Of a stretch of 64,000 bases of DNA, positions 43,631-52,266 are shown piece after piece; position 1 is the stretch's first letter, and each line of letters opens with the position of its first letter. The notes under the pieces were generated by a model, which saw nothing but the letters and a program-made list of their open reading frames with translations, was not told the DNA's origin and searched no databases. Both the position numbers and the translations under genes were made by a program. The DNA is from Bacteroidales bacterium 52_46 (GTDB taxonomy: Bacteria > Bacteroidota > Bacteroidia > Bacteroidales > Muribaculaceae), in assembly GCA_001915385.1 (NCBI GenBank), contig MNQK01000035.1, positions 62,001 through 126,000 of the forward strand. The letters are read 5' to 3'.

Positions 43631-43793
43631 AGAGCTTGTCTAAATTTATATGATGCAGATTTTGAGAGGAATTGTCAGATGGATTTTTGCTTGCAATGAG
43701 GGAGCGTAGCCGTAGCTACGTGACTGAAGAGCGAGCAAAAAGCCACTGGCAAGACCTTCAAAAGCAAAGTAATATGAATTTTAGACAAGCTCT
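43631..43793. repeat. 163-bp MITE-like imperfect palindrome
   Basis: Ends AGAGCTTGTCTAAA (43631) and its inverse TTTAGACAAGCTCT (43780-43793) are terminal inverted repeats. The two halves keep pairing inward (TTTTTGCTYGC blocks) to a central GTAGCCGTAGCTAC. No target-site duplication is obvious. It lies between the CHU_C gene promoter and the ferritin terminator. Confidence 0.75.
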
Positions 43794-43824
43794 AATGGAG
43801 CGCCTGCGTCTCACCCTGTCAAAT

Positions 43825-43862
43825 AAAAAAGCCGTGAAGCGATGTCGCTTCACGGCTTTTTT
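43825..43862. terminator. Strong bidirectional terminator after the ferritin gene
   Basis: A perfect 18-bp inverted repeat (AAAAAAGCCGTGAAGCGA and its complement) with a two-base loop has an A-run on one side and a T-run on the other. It lies 18 bases beyond the ferritin stop. Confidence 0.9.
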
Positions 43863-43880
43863 ATTGTTGTTATCTGTCGT

Positions 43881-44399
43881 TTACTCGGCTGCGAGGATTG
43901 AGGGAGCCACGTAGGTGCGTGCTGCAAGTTCCTGGTTGAGCATGTACAGACCCATGCCGTCGTTGCCGATGAGGGTGAACTTGTCGATGAGTATCTGGGC
44001 ATTTTCCTCTTCCTCTACCTGCTCGTTGACAAACCATGTCAGGCGGTCGCGGGTAGCATAGTCATGCTCCTCTTCGGCGATGGCATAGAGGTTGTTGATT
44101 AATGCGGTGACCTTGCGCTCGTGGGCGAGGGTGTCCTTGAATGCATCGAGGGGAGTGGCCCATTCTGTCTCGACGGCGGCAATCGGTTTGAGGATTACGC
44201 GGCCGCCGCGCTGGTTGATATAGTTCATGAATATTTCGGCATGTGCCTGCTCTTCCTTGAACTGGATTTTAAACCAGTTGGCTACGCCGGCCATTCCGGA
44301 GTTTTCAAATTGCATACCCATTGACAGGTAGAGGTATGCCGACCAGAGTTCGGCATTTATCTGCTCATTAAGAGCATCTTCCATTTTTTTGCTTAACAT
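43881..44399 (-). CDS. ftnA: Ferritin (non-haem)
   Basis: I chose the ATG at 44397-44399 (MLSKKMEDALNEQINAELWSAYLYLSMG), giving 172 residues, the usual ferritin length; 25 upstream codons lack family sequence. Ferroxidase-centre ligands are visible in NEQINAELWSAYLY (Glu), FKEEQAHAEIF (Glu, His) and WATPLDAFKDTLAHE...NEQVEEE (Glu). It stores iron in the cytoplasm as a 24-mer. A TATCTTTG -7 box lies about 50 bases upstream and a strong terminator follows. Confidence 0.93.
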   Translation of the reverse strand: MLSKKMEDALNEQINAELWSAYLYLSMGMQFENSGMAGVANWFKIQFKEEQAHAEIFMNYINQRGGRVILKPIAAVETEWATPLDAFKDTLAHERKVTALINNLYAIAEEEHDYATRDRLTWFVNEQVEEEENAQILIDKFTLIGNDGMGLYMLNQELAARTYVAPSILAAE

Positions 44400-44448
44400 A
44401 ATTGTGATATATTGTTTTAATTGTTGTGTCATCTTGTGGTGACTGCCG

Positions 44449-44456
44449 CAAAGATA
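44449..44456 (-). promoter_or_regulatory. -7 box of the ferritin gene
   Basis: Minus-strand TATCTTTG matches the Bacteroidetes -7 box. The -33 region is not clear. Confidence 0.45.
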
Positions 44457-44577
44457 ATGTAAATTTCGGCTCATTGTACCGTCCCTGCTCAGTTTTTATC
44501 GTTTTTTTTTGATGAGTGTGACTATTTTCTTAAGTATTTGTTATACCTTTATACCACAATTCAACACTCGGGAGGAT

Positions 44578-45975
44578 ATGAGTTTTTTCAATCGGATAAA
44601 GATGCGCGCGCAGCGTCTGTATGACAGGGCGGCAGCCTTTTATCGCTATTGCTGTGATGGCGTATGGACCGACATGCGTTCTACCCCGTTTGTAAAGCTC
44701 ATAAAGACGCTCAATCTCTCGGTTCGTGCTTTTTTCAACGGCGATATACAGACAAAGGCATGTGCGCTCACCTACCGCACTATGCTTGCCGTAGTCCCCG
44801 CGCTTGCCCTTATTCTGGCTATAGGCCGCGGTTTCGGGCTGCAGGAGGTGCTTGAGGACGAGCTTATTGAAAGTTTCGGTTCGCAGCGCGAGGCGCTTGT
44901 CAAGGCGTTTGACTTTGTCGACAGTTATCTCAGCCAGTCGTCCGAAGGCATTTTCCTCGGAGTCGGCATAGCGTTGCTGCTGTGGACGTTAATTTCGATA
45001 TTAGGCTCGGTGGAACATGCTTTCAATGATATCTGGGGCGTGAAAAACGGCCGTTCCATCTGGCGTAAGCTCACCGACTACCTTGCCATATTCCTTATAC
45101 TCCCCGTGCTCATGTTATGCGCGAGCGGTATAACGGTGTTCGTTACGACTAACCTGCAGCGCATACTGCCGTTCGACTTTATGACGCCGCTGATCAAATG
45201 GCTGCTCGATTTTGCATCGCTCGTGTTCATCTGGCTGTTTTTCACCGGGGTCTACATGCTTATTCCCAACACTAAGGTGAAGTTCAAAAACGCTTTTGTC
45301 GCGGGTATTTTCGCCGGTACGGGATATATGGTGCTCCAGTGGCTTTTCATCACCGGACAGATCTATGTGTCGAAATACAATGCCATCTACGGCAGTTTCG
45401 CCTTCCTCCCCCTGCTCCTCATCTGGTTGCAGCTCGTGTGGGTGATATGTCTTGCCGGCGGCGTTATATGCTACGCCTCGCAGAATATCTTCCAGTTCAA
45501 TTTCAACAACGAGATAGCCAGAATTACTACGGCCTACCGCCTGAAGATATTCGTGGCGGTAATGACTGTCGCGGTCAGGGATTACCTTGCACGCCGGACT
45601 CCCCCGACCAAGGAGAATATCGTCGAACGTTACGGACTGCCATCGCGGTTAGTCGCGACGTCGGCCAATTTCATGGTCGATGCCGGACTGCTCCTGCGTG
45701 TGGTTATTGATGAAAAGGATGAAGTCTACGGTTTTGTACCCGCCGTCGATGCCGAACTCCTCACGGTAGGGGAGGTGATAAAGCGTGTACGCGGTTATGG
45801 CTCCTCCGGATTTATCCCTGATTTCGAACGCTCTTTTGCCGGAGTAATCGAGGTGGTCGACAAAGCCGAACTCGCCATGATTGACTCCATGCGCCACACC
45901 TTCGTAAAAGATATTCCAATCACCGACTTTGTTACCGTAGAGGCAGACAAAGCGGCAACGTCTAAAACCAAATAA
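44578..45975 (+). CDS. YihY/BrkB family membrane protein
   Basis: The ATG at 44578 is preceded by a good GGGAGG ribosome-binding site; an in-frame ATG 69 bases upstream has none. The 465-residue protein has about six membrane segments in the YihY (formerly RNase BN-like) pattern: ALTYRTMLAVVPALALILAIG, WTLISILGSVEHAFNDIWGV, LAIFLILPVLMLCASGITVFV, IWLFFTGVYMLIPNTKVKFKN and LIWLQLVWVICLAGGVICYASQN. About 130 residues of soluble C-terminal tail follow, winged-helix-like in places. The transport or export function of the family is not established. ridA follows six bases later. Confidence 0.88.
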   Translation: MSFFNRIKMRAQRLYDRAAAFYRYCCDGVWTDMRSTPFVKLIKTLNLSVRAFFNGDIQTKACALTYRTMLAVVPALALILAIGRGFGLQEVLEDELIESFGSQREALVKAFDFVDSYLSQSSEGIFLGVGIALLLWTLISILGSVEHAFNDIWGVKNGRSIWRKLTDYLAIFLILPVLMLCASGITVFVTTNLQRILPFDFMTPLIKWLLDFASLVFIWLFFTGVYMLIPNTKVKFKNAFVAGIFAGTGYMVLQWLFITGQIYVSKYNAIYGSFAFLPLLLIWLQLVWVICLAGGVICYASQNIFQFNFNNEIARITTAYRLKIFVAVMTVAVRDYLARRTPPTKENIVERYGLPSRLVATSANFMVDAGLLLRVVIDEKDEVYGFVPAVDAELLTVGEVIKRVRGYGSSGFIPDFERSFAGVIEVVDKAELAMIDSMRHTFVKDIPITDFVTVEADKAATSKTK

Positions 45976-45981
45976 CGAATT

Positions 45982-46356
45982 ATGAAACAACCAATCGCAA
46001 CGACCAACGCACCCGGTGCAATCGGTCCCTACAGCCAGGCTATCGACGCCGGTCCCTTCGTATTCATCTCCGGACAGATTCCCGTCAATCCCGCCACCGG
46101 CGAAATTCCCGAAGGCATAGCGCCACAGACCGCTCAGTCCATCGCCAACATCAAGGCTATCCTTGCCGAAGCCGGACTCACCATCGACAATGTTGTCAAG
46201 ACTACTGTATTCCTTGCCGACATGAATGATTTCGGCGCCATGAACGCCGTATATGCCGACAACTTCACCGCTCCTTTCCCCGCACGTTCAGCTGTGGCAG
46301 TAAAGGAACTCCCCAAACAGGTGCTCGTCGAAATCGAAGTCATCGCCGCAAAGTAA
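45982..46356 (+). CDS. ridA: RidA family reactive enamine/imine deaminase
   Basis: This 124-residue protein covers the whole RidA (YjgF/UK114) fold. Typical blocks are APGAIGPYSQAIDAG, VFISGQIPVNPATGEI, VVKTTVFLADMNDFGAMNAVY and the active-site Arg in FPARSAVAVKELPKQVLVEIE. It hydrolyses 2-aminoacrylate and related intermediates of PLP enzymes. It starts six bases after the YihY stop and is probably co-transcribed with it. Confidence 0.95.
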   Translation: MKQPIATTNAPGAIGPYSQAIDAGPFVFISGQIPVNPATGEIPEGIAPQTAQSIANIKAILAEAGLTIDNVVKTTVFLADMNDFGAMNAVYADNFTAPFPARSAVAVKELPKQVLVEIEVIAAK

Positions 46357-46381
46357 CATTATCGGTCAAAAGTCGCGATTC

Positions 46382-46505
46382 AATACTGTTTACTTAGCAG
46401 AGTTGATAGGGGCGGGGGCGTCTCGCCCCCGTGGTAACTTTCAGCGTATAAGAATAATATCACGAGGGCGAGACGCCCTCGCCCCTACCTGTGCCCCTTA
46501 AGTTA
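46382..46505. repeat. MITE-like element, family A copy 3
   Basis: The left end AATACTGTTTACTTA and the two inner GGGCGAGACGCCC palindromes match copies 1 and 2. The right terminal repeat is shortened and merges with the folC stop codon (46503-46505). It lies between the convergent ends of ridA and folC. Confidence 0.75.
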
Positions 46506-47786
46506 CCTCCGATTTGCCAATGCCTCGGCCACGACGTAGGTACTTCCGCCGATAAACACTACTCCATCTTCCCCGGCGATATGACGCGCCTCCTCTACGG
46601 CACGCGTTACGTCGGGGATTACTGTCCCCTGCAATCCCTTTTCCGAGGCACGCCGTGCAAGCTCTCCGGCCTCCATCGCACGCGGTATCGACGCCTGCGT
46701 GAAGATATAACGCGCATCGCGCGGCATCATTTCAAGTATGTGGTCCACATCCTTGTCGCTGACAAATCCTGTTACCATCACAAGCCGGCTGCCGTATCGG
46801 GCAAGGCGTGGCCCGAGATACTGCCACCCCCCTTCGTTGTGCCCCGTATCGCATATCGTAAGCGGTCGTTCCCCGAGCTTGGTCCAGCGTCCGGCAAGCC
46901 CTGTAAGCGCCGTGACACGGGTGAATCCGTGGCGTATCGACTTATTGTCAATAGCTATACTGGCATTGCGCAAAGCCTCGACGGCACACAATATTGTCGC
47001 GGCATTCTCAACCTGACAGTCGCCCGACAGCTCTCCTATGATTTTGCCTGCCGGTGTACCTTTGTAGACTATATGTTCGCCCGAACAAACGGCTTCGTCA
47101 AACATCTTCTCCTCATCGGCGAATACAATCGGCGCTTCCATCTCACGCGCTTTTTCGACAAACACCTCCCTGACGCCTTCTCCGCTGCCGTTGCCTATCA
47201 CCACCGGAACTGCATGCTTGATAATGCCCGCTTTTTCCCGTGCAATCAATGCCACCGTATCACCTAATTGGGCGGTATGGTCACGTGATATGTTGGTGAT
47301 GACGCTGAGCACGGGAGTGATGATATTGGTCGTGTCGAGCCGTCCCCCAAGTCCGGTCTCTATGACGGCTATGTCGACATTGCGCCGGGCGAAAAAGTCG
47401 AACGCCATGATAGTGGTAAGCTCAAAGAATGAAGGTGACATCCCGAGTCCGGCATTGCGGTAGCGTTCCACAAAGTCGATTACCTCCTGCTCCGAAATCA
47501 TCTCGCCGTCCACTCGCATTCGTTCCCTGAAATCAATCAGGTGCGGCGACGTGTACAGCCCCGTGCGGTATCCCTGACTCTGGAGTATGGCAGCTAATGT
47601 ATGGCATGTCGACCCCTTTCCGTTGGTTCCCGCCACATGTATGGTAGGGTAGCGACTGTGGGGATTTCCCCAGACGTCGTCAAGCGCGCGGGCTGTGTCA
47701 AGCCCCGGTTTGTAGGCCGCCGCGCCGATACGTTCGAACTGCGGAGTGGCGTTATATAGATATTTGAGTGTTTCCCGGTAGTCCAT
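46503..47786 (-). CDS. folC: FolC, folylpolyglutamate/dihydrofolate synthase
   Basis: This 427-residue Mur-ligase-family protein has the ATP loop GTNGKGSTCHTLAAIL, the FolC block SPHLIDFRERMRVDGEMIS, FELTTIMAFDFFARRNVDIAVIETGLGGRLDTTN, and DTGHNEGGWQYL in the C-terminal domain. It adds glutamates to folates and may also make dihydrofolate. It starts 12 bases after the second chromate-transporter gene, so the three genes form one transcription unit. Confidence 0.95.
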   Translation of the reverse strand: MDYRETLKYLYNATPQFERIGAAAYKPGLDTARALDDVWGNPHSRYPTIHVAGTNGKGSTCHTLAAILQSQGYRTGLYTSPHLIDFRERMRVDGEMISEQEVIDFVERYRNAGLGMSPSFFELTTIMAFDFFARRNVDIAVIETGLGGRLDTTNIITPVLSVITNISRDHTAQLGDTVALIAREKAGIIKHAVPVVIGNGSGEGVREVFVEKAREMEAPIVFADEEKMFDEAVCSGEHIVYKGTPAGKIIGELSGDCQVENAATILCAVEALRNASIAIDNKSIRHGFTRVTALTGLAGRWTKLGERPLTICDTGHNEGGWQYLGPRLARYGSRLVMVTGFVSDKDVDHILEMMPRDARYIFTQASIPRAMEAGELARRASEKGLQGTVIPDVTRAVEEARHIAGEDGVVFIGGSTYVVAEALANRR

Positions 47787-47798
47787 AACAGAAAGTGA

Positions 47799-48368
47799 CT
47801 AATATAAAATCCATCCGGCTGCTCCGGCGAGGATTATGATGAATATTGGGTGCAGACGCGTCAGCATCACCATGCACAGCGCGGCCACGCATATCGAAAT
47901 GGATTTTATCAGGTCGGCGGTCTCCGTCCCGAAATTCTCGCCGTTCATAAGCAGCAGTGCCGCCGACGCGATAAGCCCGACAACCACGGGGCGCAATCCC
48001 ATGAAAATGCCTTTGATGACGCCGCTCTCATGGTGCCGCGTGATGAACCGGCTTGTCTTGGCCACGAGTATGAACGACGGCAGTATCACCACCAACGTGC
48101 ACAGCAGCGACCCCAACACACCCCATACGGGCGCGTCAAATGCAGGATTGGCATTGCCGGGTGCCACATAGCCTATATAGGTGGCCGAGTTGATGCCGAT
48201 GGGACCCGGTGTCATCTGCGATATCGCCACGATGTCGGTGAACATCTGTTCGGTAATCCACCCCGGCGTCACTATCTCCTGCTCTATCAGCGACAGCATC
48301 GCATATCCGCCGCCAAATCCGAAAAGACCTATCTTCAGATAGCTCCACAGAAGTTGCAGGTATATCAT
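47799..48368 (-). CDS. Chromate transporter family protein, half-size subunit 2
   Basis: This 189-residue membrane protein has the CHR domain start LLWSYLKIGLFGFGGGYAMLSLIEQEIV and the block ISQMTPGPIGINSATYIGYV. Five or six membrane segments are visible. It overlaps the previous gene by ATGA. Half-size CHR proteins function as pairs. Chromate export is known for some members, but the natural substrate in gut anaerobes is uncertain. Confidence 0.88.
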   Translation of the reverse strand: MIYLQLLWSYLKIGLFGFGGGYAMLSLIEQEIVTPGWITEQMFTDIVAISQMTPGPIGINSATYIGYVAPGNANPAFDAPVWGVLGSLLCTLVVILPSFILVAKTSRFITRHHESGVIKGIFMGLRPVVVGLIASAALLLMNGENFGTETADLIKSISICVAALCMVMLTRLHPIFIIILAGAAGWILY

Positions 48369-48961
48369 TTCGCACCTCCTTTCCTGTCAGTGCCCTCAAT
48401 GGCATGAAGCCGCCGCAGCTGGTGACGGTGCCACAGATAGCCTCCCGCGCCGCCTAATACTATGAATAAAATCGGATTGGACACGACCGGCCATTTCGAC
48501 CATATCAGCAATGCCGTGACTACCGGTATGGCCACCGTCTTCCATCCGATATGCGCCGACTTCGCCGAAGTGATTACAGGTGCTATTATCAGTGCCACCA
48601 CCGCCGGACGTATGCCTTTGAATATCGCGTTTAGCGTATCGTTGTTCTTGATAAGGTCGGGGGTGAGGAATATGGCTATCGCTAAAATAATCATGAAAGA
48701 GGGGAGTATGGTGCCGAGAGCGGCCGTGATGCTGCCGCGCGTACCACGGAGTTTGTCGCCTACGGCCACCGATATGTTCACCGCGAGTATTCCAGGAAGC
48801 GACTGCGCCACTGCGAGCAGGTCGAGGAAGTCCTCTTTGGCAATCCAGCGGTGTTTGTCGACAATCTCCTTCTCTATGATGGAAATCATCGCCCAGCCTC
48901 CGCCGAATGTGAATGCCCCTATCTTGAAAAACGTTATAAATAATTGGAATAATATATTCAT
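48365..48961 (-). CDS. Chromate transporter family protein, half-size subunit 1
   Basis: This 198-residue CHR-domain protein contains LFITFFKIGAFTFGGGWAMISIIEKEIV and LAVAQSLPGILAVNISVAVG. It pairs with the next gene (overlap of four bases) to form the usual hetero-dimeric short-CHR transporter. A minus-strand -7 box (TAACTTTG, 48987-48994) lies 26 bases before the ATG. First gene of the unit ending with folC. Confidence 0.88.
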   Translation of the reverse strand: MNILFQLFITFFKIGAFTFGGGWAMISIIEKEIVDKHRWIAKEDFLDLLAVAQSLPGILAVNISVAVGDKLRGTRGSITAALGTILPSFMIILAIAIFLTPDLIKNNDTLNAIFKGIRPAVVALIIAPVITSAKSAHIGWKTVAIPVVTALLIWSKWPVVSNPILFIVLGGAGGYLWHRHQLRRLHAIEGTDRKGGAK

Positions 48962-48986
48962 CGCATTTCAGAAATGGATTTCACTG

Positions 48987-48994
48987 CAAAGTTA
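48987..48994 (-). promoter_or_regulatory. -7 box of the chromate-transporter/folC operon
   Basis: TAACTTTG on the minus strand matches TAnnTTTG; the -33 element is unclear. Confidence 0.4.
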
Positions 48995-49101
48995 ATACAA
49001 AAATGTAACAATTGTCCGTTTTTTTACGTTATATATAAAGAGTGCGTCGGTGACGACGCCGTTCACTTTGCATATTTATCCAACATTTAAACTAAAACGA
49101 T

Positions 49102-49983
49102 ATGAATAAAAAAACAATTGCTAATATAGCGCTGTCGGCTGTATGCCTCGGTTGCGCTGTTTCAGTATCAGCTAAAAATGACGCTAAGTCCGCCAAATCC
49201 GCTGCTGCTCCTGTAGAGGAGGTTGCAGTGGTAGCTCAGGAGGAAATAGAGTATTACCCTGCCACATCGGCCGACATACGTCTTGACGGCGAGTGGAACA
49301 TCGACAATGTCAACGGACAGAAAGTCACCGGCGAAGAGCGCCCCTTCATCACCTTCGACCTTTCGCAGGGACGTATCTACGGCAACAACGGCTGCAACAT
49401 CGTCAATGCCGACGCCGTCACCGGCAAAGGCAACAAGCTGCAGTTCACAGGCATGATGTCGACACAGAAATATTGTGCCAACGCTCCGTTCGAACATCTC
49501 ATCAACACTACTCTCGACCAGGTGCGCTCGTACAAGATTTCGCGCTACGGCCACGAATACTATCTCGACCTGTTCAACGACCGCGGCCACCTCATCATGG
49601 TGCTCCGCAAGCACAACATGGACTTCCTCAACGGTGCATGGCGTGTCACTGCAATCAACGGTCAGCCCAACAGTAACGAGGGCGTACAATTCGTGTTTGA
49701 CCTCCCCGAGAAGAAAATCCACGGCAATGCAGGCTGCAATATCATCAACGGCGAAATATCCATTGACCCCGACGTCACCAACTCCGTGCAGTTCTCCAAT
49801 ATCGCTTCTACCCGCATGATGTGTCCCGACATCGCCACCGAGACAGCCGTACTCGTAGCGCTTGAAGAGACCGAAAAGGCATTTGCCAAGAGCGATGACA
49901 CCGTCACTTTCGTCAACCATGCCGGCAAACCCGTACTCCAGCTCATCCGCATTGATCCCCGCTCCCTCACCGACGGCGAATAA
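49102..49983 (+). CDS. Exported protein with two META domains
   Basis: This 293-residue protein has a signal peptide (MNKKTIANIALSAVCLGCAVSVSA) and a short Ala/Val linker. Two META (HslJ-like) domains follow: about 55-165 (LDGEWNIDNVNGQKVTGEERPF...RIYGNNGCNIVNADAV...MMSTQKYC) and 170-290 (LNGAWRVTAINGQPNSNEGVQFVFDLPEKKIHGNAGCNIINGEI...STRMMCPD). Each has the G-N-x-GCN and late Cys hallmarks. META proteins are periplasmic or outer-membrane linked; some affect motility or antibiotic resistance. It is monocistronic. Confidence 0.88.
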   Translation: MNKKTIANIALSAVCLGCAVSVSAKNDAKSAKSAAAPVEEVAVVAQEEIEYYPATSADIRLDGEWNIDNVNGQKVTGEERPFITFDLSQGRIYGNNGCNIVNADAVTGKGNKLQFTGMMSTQKYCANAPFEHLINTTLDQVRSYKISRYGHEYYLDLFNDRGHLIMVLRKHNMDFLNGAWRVTAINGQPNSNEGVQFVFDLPEKKIHGNAGCNIINGEISIDPDVTNSVQFSNIASTRMMCPDIATETAVLVALEETEKAFAKSDDTVTFVNHAGKPVLQLIRIDPRSLTDGE

Positions 49984-50010
49984 CATCGAACGGATCTACT
50001 TACGACAAAA

Positions 50011-50122
50011 ATATACATTCCGCGGTTAAAAACCGCGGCTACTAAGCTCAACTGATTGGTAGTTAGTAAAATAGTAGCCGCGGTTTTTAACCGCGGAATA
50101 TATAGCGGAATATTTAACCGCG
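50011..50122. repeat. REPIN-like inverted repeat, family B copy 1
   Basis: Two inverted copies of CCGCGGTTTTTAACCGCGG with GGCTAC flanks (50019-50044 and 50072-50097) are separated by about 30 bases. A shortened third piece (AGCGGAATATTTAACCGCG) follows at 50104-50122. It lies in the convergent gap between the META gene and the gene ending at 50131. Confidence 0.75.
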
Positions 50123-50130
50123 AAAATATA

Positions 50131-52266
50131 TTATATCCACTGCTTCCAGCGATCGCACGAAGTCTTGACGAATTTCCCCGTCGTCGTATCGCCATATCTT
50201 GCGACGACAGTCTTCAGATTCCCCAATATATACTCCGCTTTAGCCTTCGCCTCATCGCTTTCAAGCATTGCAAGCGCCGCCTTTATCCCCATGTTATACT
50301 CCGCCTCGGTTTTTTTATAGTCTTTGGCCGAAGAGTAGTCGTACAGGAACGAATATTTTTCCTCCGCAAAATCCTCCTCCCAATATTCCAGTTGCGGAGA
50401 AAACAGGCCGCAACACTCGCCACGCCAGTATTGTGTCAGAGCCCAGCACTCCTCCAATGAATTGCGGCGTCCGATGGCGTACATCAGTGCGGCCTCGCCG
50501 CGTTCATCGTTATTGCGGCCATGCTCCATCTTGTTTTTGTATGTCTTCATCTTCCGGGCGAAATCCAGTTTTGCATTGACGGTCGGGTGCTCGTTGTGGT
50601 CGGCGACCTTACGGTCGTATGCCCATTCCTCATCTCCGTATGATGACAGGCACACGAACCACCGTGTCGGGTAAACTTTGAATGCGTCGCGTGACAGGTA
50701 GCGGTTGATGTTCATGCCGAGCTGATACTCCTTGCCTACTTGCGAAAGATACTTTTCCGCGCGTGCATAGTCTCCCTCGCGCAACGCCAACGTGCCTGTC
50801 ACTTCGTAGTAATAGTCGCTGTCGGTACGCACGTTCTTCCGCAAAAAATCATATAGCGGGTTGGACTGCCTGATTTTATCGTAGACAGTGGCAAGCTCAG
50901 CCGATGTAAGGCTCCCCATGAACTGGAACGAGAGGTTTGAATAATCAGCGGGTATCTGGAATCTGTCGCCGACCGACGGATATGTGGCTCGGTAGCGTGT
51001 TGCCATACCGATATTGTCGGCGTATGAGCAAAGCATTATCGCCGTACTGTAATCTTTCTTATTCCATAATCCGGGCACCCAGTCCTCATAAATGATATTG
51101 CGGATACGCCGTTCCCATTCCGAAGCATCGGCATTGAGCGGGTTGAGTTTCCATTCTGCCCATTGCAGGTCGGCCCGGAGAGATTGTATATTGCCTGTTT
51201 TGGCATCAAGTTTCATTTTGTATGCCCGTGCAAGGTCATGCAGTTCGTCGCTTGAAAATTTTTGTTGCAGTGAATTATAAATCTGTTTCCGTGCAAGCTG
51301 AGTGTTGTCATTGAATTTATTGTTGACGTACGCGAGCATGAAATTCCAGTCACCTTTGTTGCTGACCTTGTTGTCGGCGAGAAGGCTCTCCGCTGTTTTT
51401 GCCGCATTTCGCATGAGCGTGGTGTCGCGTGCGAAGCACTTGTCACGTATATATTCCATCAGTTGTGGCGCATTCGGGTTGTGGCGTGCCATGTAGCCGA
51501 CGGGGTCAGTGTCGGATATCGACCAGATGTCGCCCGCTTCGGCAAAGATTGAGTCGGCACGCGCCTTCTCGCCGAGCCTGTTCCAGCACCCCGCCACATA
51601 TCTTTGTGCCATTCGCTTCATAAGGTTGTTGTCAGGTATCGTGGAAAATGCCGAGTCGTAATACTCTATGCAGTCGCCATACCTTCGTGAGGCAAATAAT
51701 GCCCTCGTCGCCTGAAGGGCATAGCGGTCTCTCAGTCTGTTCCCGTCATATTTGAGGCAGCGGCTTGTTATTTTGTCAAGATTATCGTCACTGTCGCCGT
51801 ATGAGTCCCTTTCCCGCGGATAATACCATGGCGAATTCATCATGTTCCTGCATCGTTCCAGATCTTTTGCCGTCATGATGAAATTAATAATCTCATAGTC
51901 GCTTGTATTGACAAGGTAAATATAAAACAGATTGTCGGTATTCGGTATGTTTGGATCATAATACTCCCCAATGAGTGAATATTCATAAAATTCGTAATAT
52001 CCGGTCATTTCCCGGAATTTGTCGAAACTGTCGCTGTAGACTACCTTCTCAATATCCGACAAAGGTATCTGTTTCGATGTCAGTTCCTGCCACAGACGCA
52101 GGTTTTCATCGCGGTCGTAGTCAGCCATCGTTTTATGTGGTTTGCCGGCGATGAAAAATTCAGGAGTAGGTATTATCGGATAATATGGCCCGCAGGCCAT
52201 TGCTGCGGCTCCCCATAGCAAAATAATGGCGCTAACGGCCTGTCGAATAGAGATTGTCGATTTCAT
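50131..52266 (-). CDS. Exported helical-repeat (TPR-like) protein of unknown function
   Basis: The ATG at 52264-52266 (MKSTISIRQAVSAIILLWGAAAMACGPYYPI) gives a signal peptide with possible lipobox AMAC and 711 residues. The start overlaps the preceding gene by 35 bases. The body is helical with recurrent short repeats of TPR flavour (ALQATRALFASRRYGDCIEYY, LMKRMAQRYVAGCWNRLGEKARADSIF, TGTLALREGDYARAEKYL), plus a Trp/Tyr-rich C-terminal half (WALTQYWRGECCGLF). I do not recognise the family. It is likely translated with the upstream lipoprotein gene and may act with it at the envelope. Confidence 0.65.
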   Translation of the reverse strand: MKSTISIRQAVSAIILLWGAAAMACGPYYPIIPTPEFFIAGKPHKTMADYDRDENLRLWQELTSKQIPLSDIEKVVYSDSFDKFREMTGYYEFYEYSLIGEYYDPNIPNTDNLFYIYLVNTSDYEIINFIMTAKDLERCRNMMNSPWYYPRERDSYGDSDDNLDKITSRCLKYDGNRLRDRYALQATRALFASRRYGDCIEYYDSAFSTIPDNNLMKRMAQRYVAGCWNRLGEKARADSIFAEAGDIWSISDTDPVGYMARHNPNAPQLMEYIRDKCFARDTTLMRNAAKTAESLLADNKVSNKGDWNFMLAYVNNKFNDNTQLARKQIYNSLQQKFSSDELHDLARAYKMKLDAKTGNIQSLRADLQWAEWKLNPLNADASEWERRIRNIIYEDWVPGLWNKKDYSTAIMLCSYADNIGMATRYRATYPSVGDRFQIPADYSNLSFQFMGSLTSAELATVYDKIRQSNPLYDFLRKNVRTDSDYYYEVTGTLALREGDYARAEKYLSQVGKEYQLGMNINRYLSRDAFKVYPTRWFVCLSSYGDEEWAYDRKVADHNEHPTVNAKLDFARKMKTYKNKMEHGRNNDERGEAALMYAIGRRNSLEECWALTQYWRGECCGLFSPQLEYWEEDFAEEKYSFLYDYSSAKDYKKTEAEYNMGIKAALAMLESDEAKAKAEYILGNLKTVVARYGDTTTGKFVKTSCDRWKQWI

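Noticed and set aside
43672..43914. 80-residue open frame
   Set aside because: It runs through the MITE-like hairpin, the terminator and the end of the ferritin gene.
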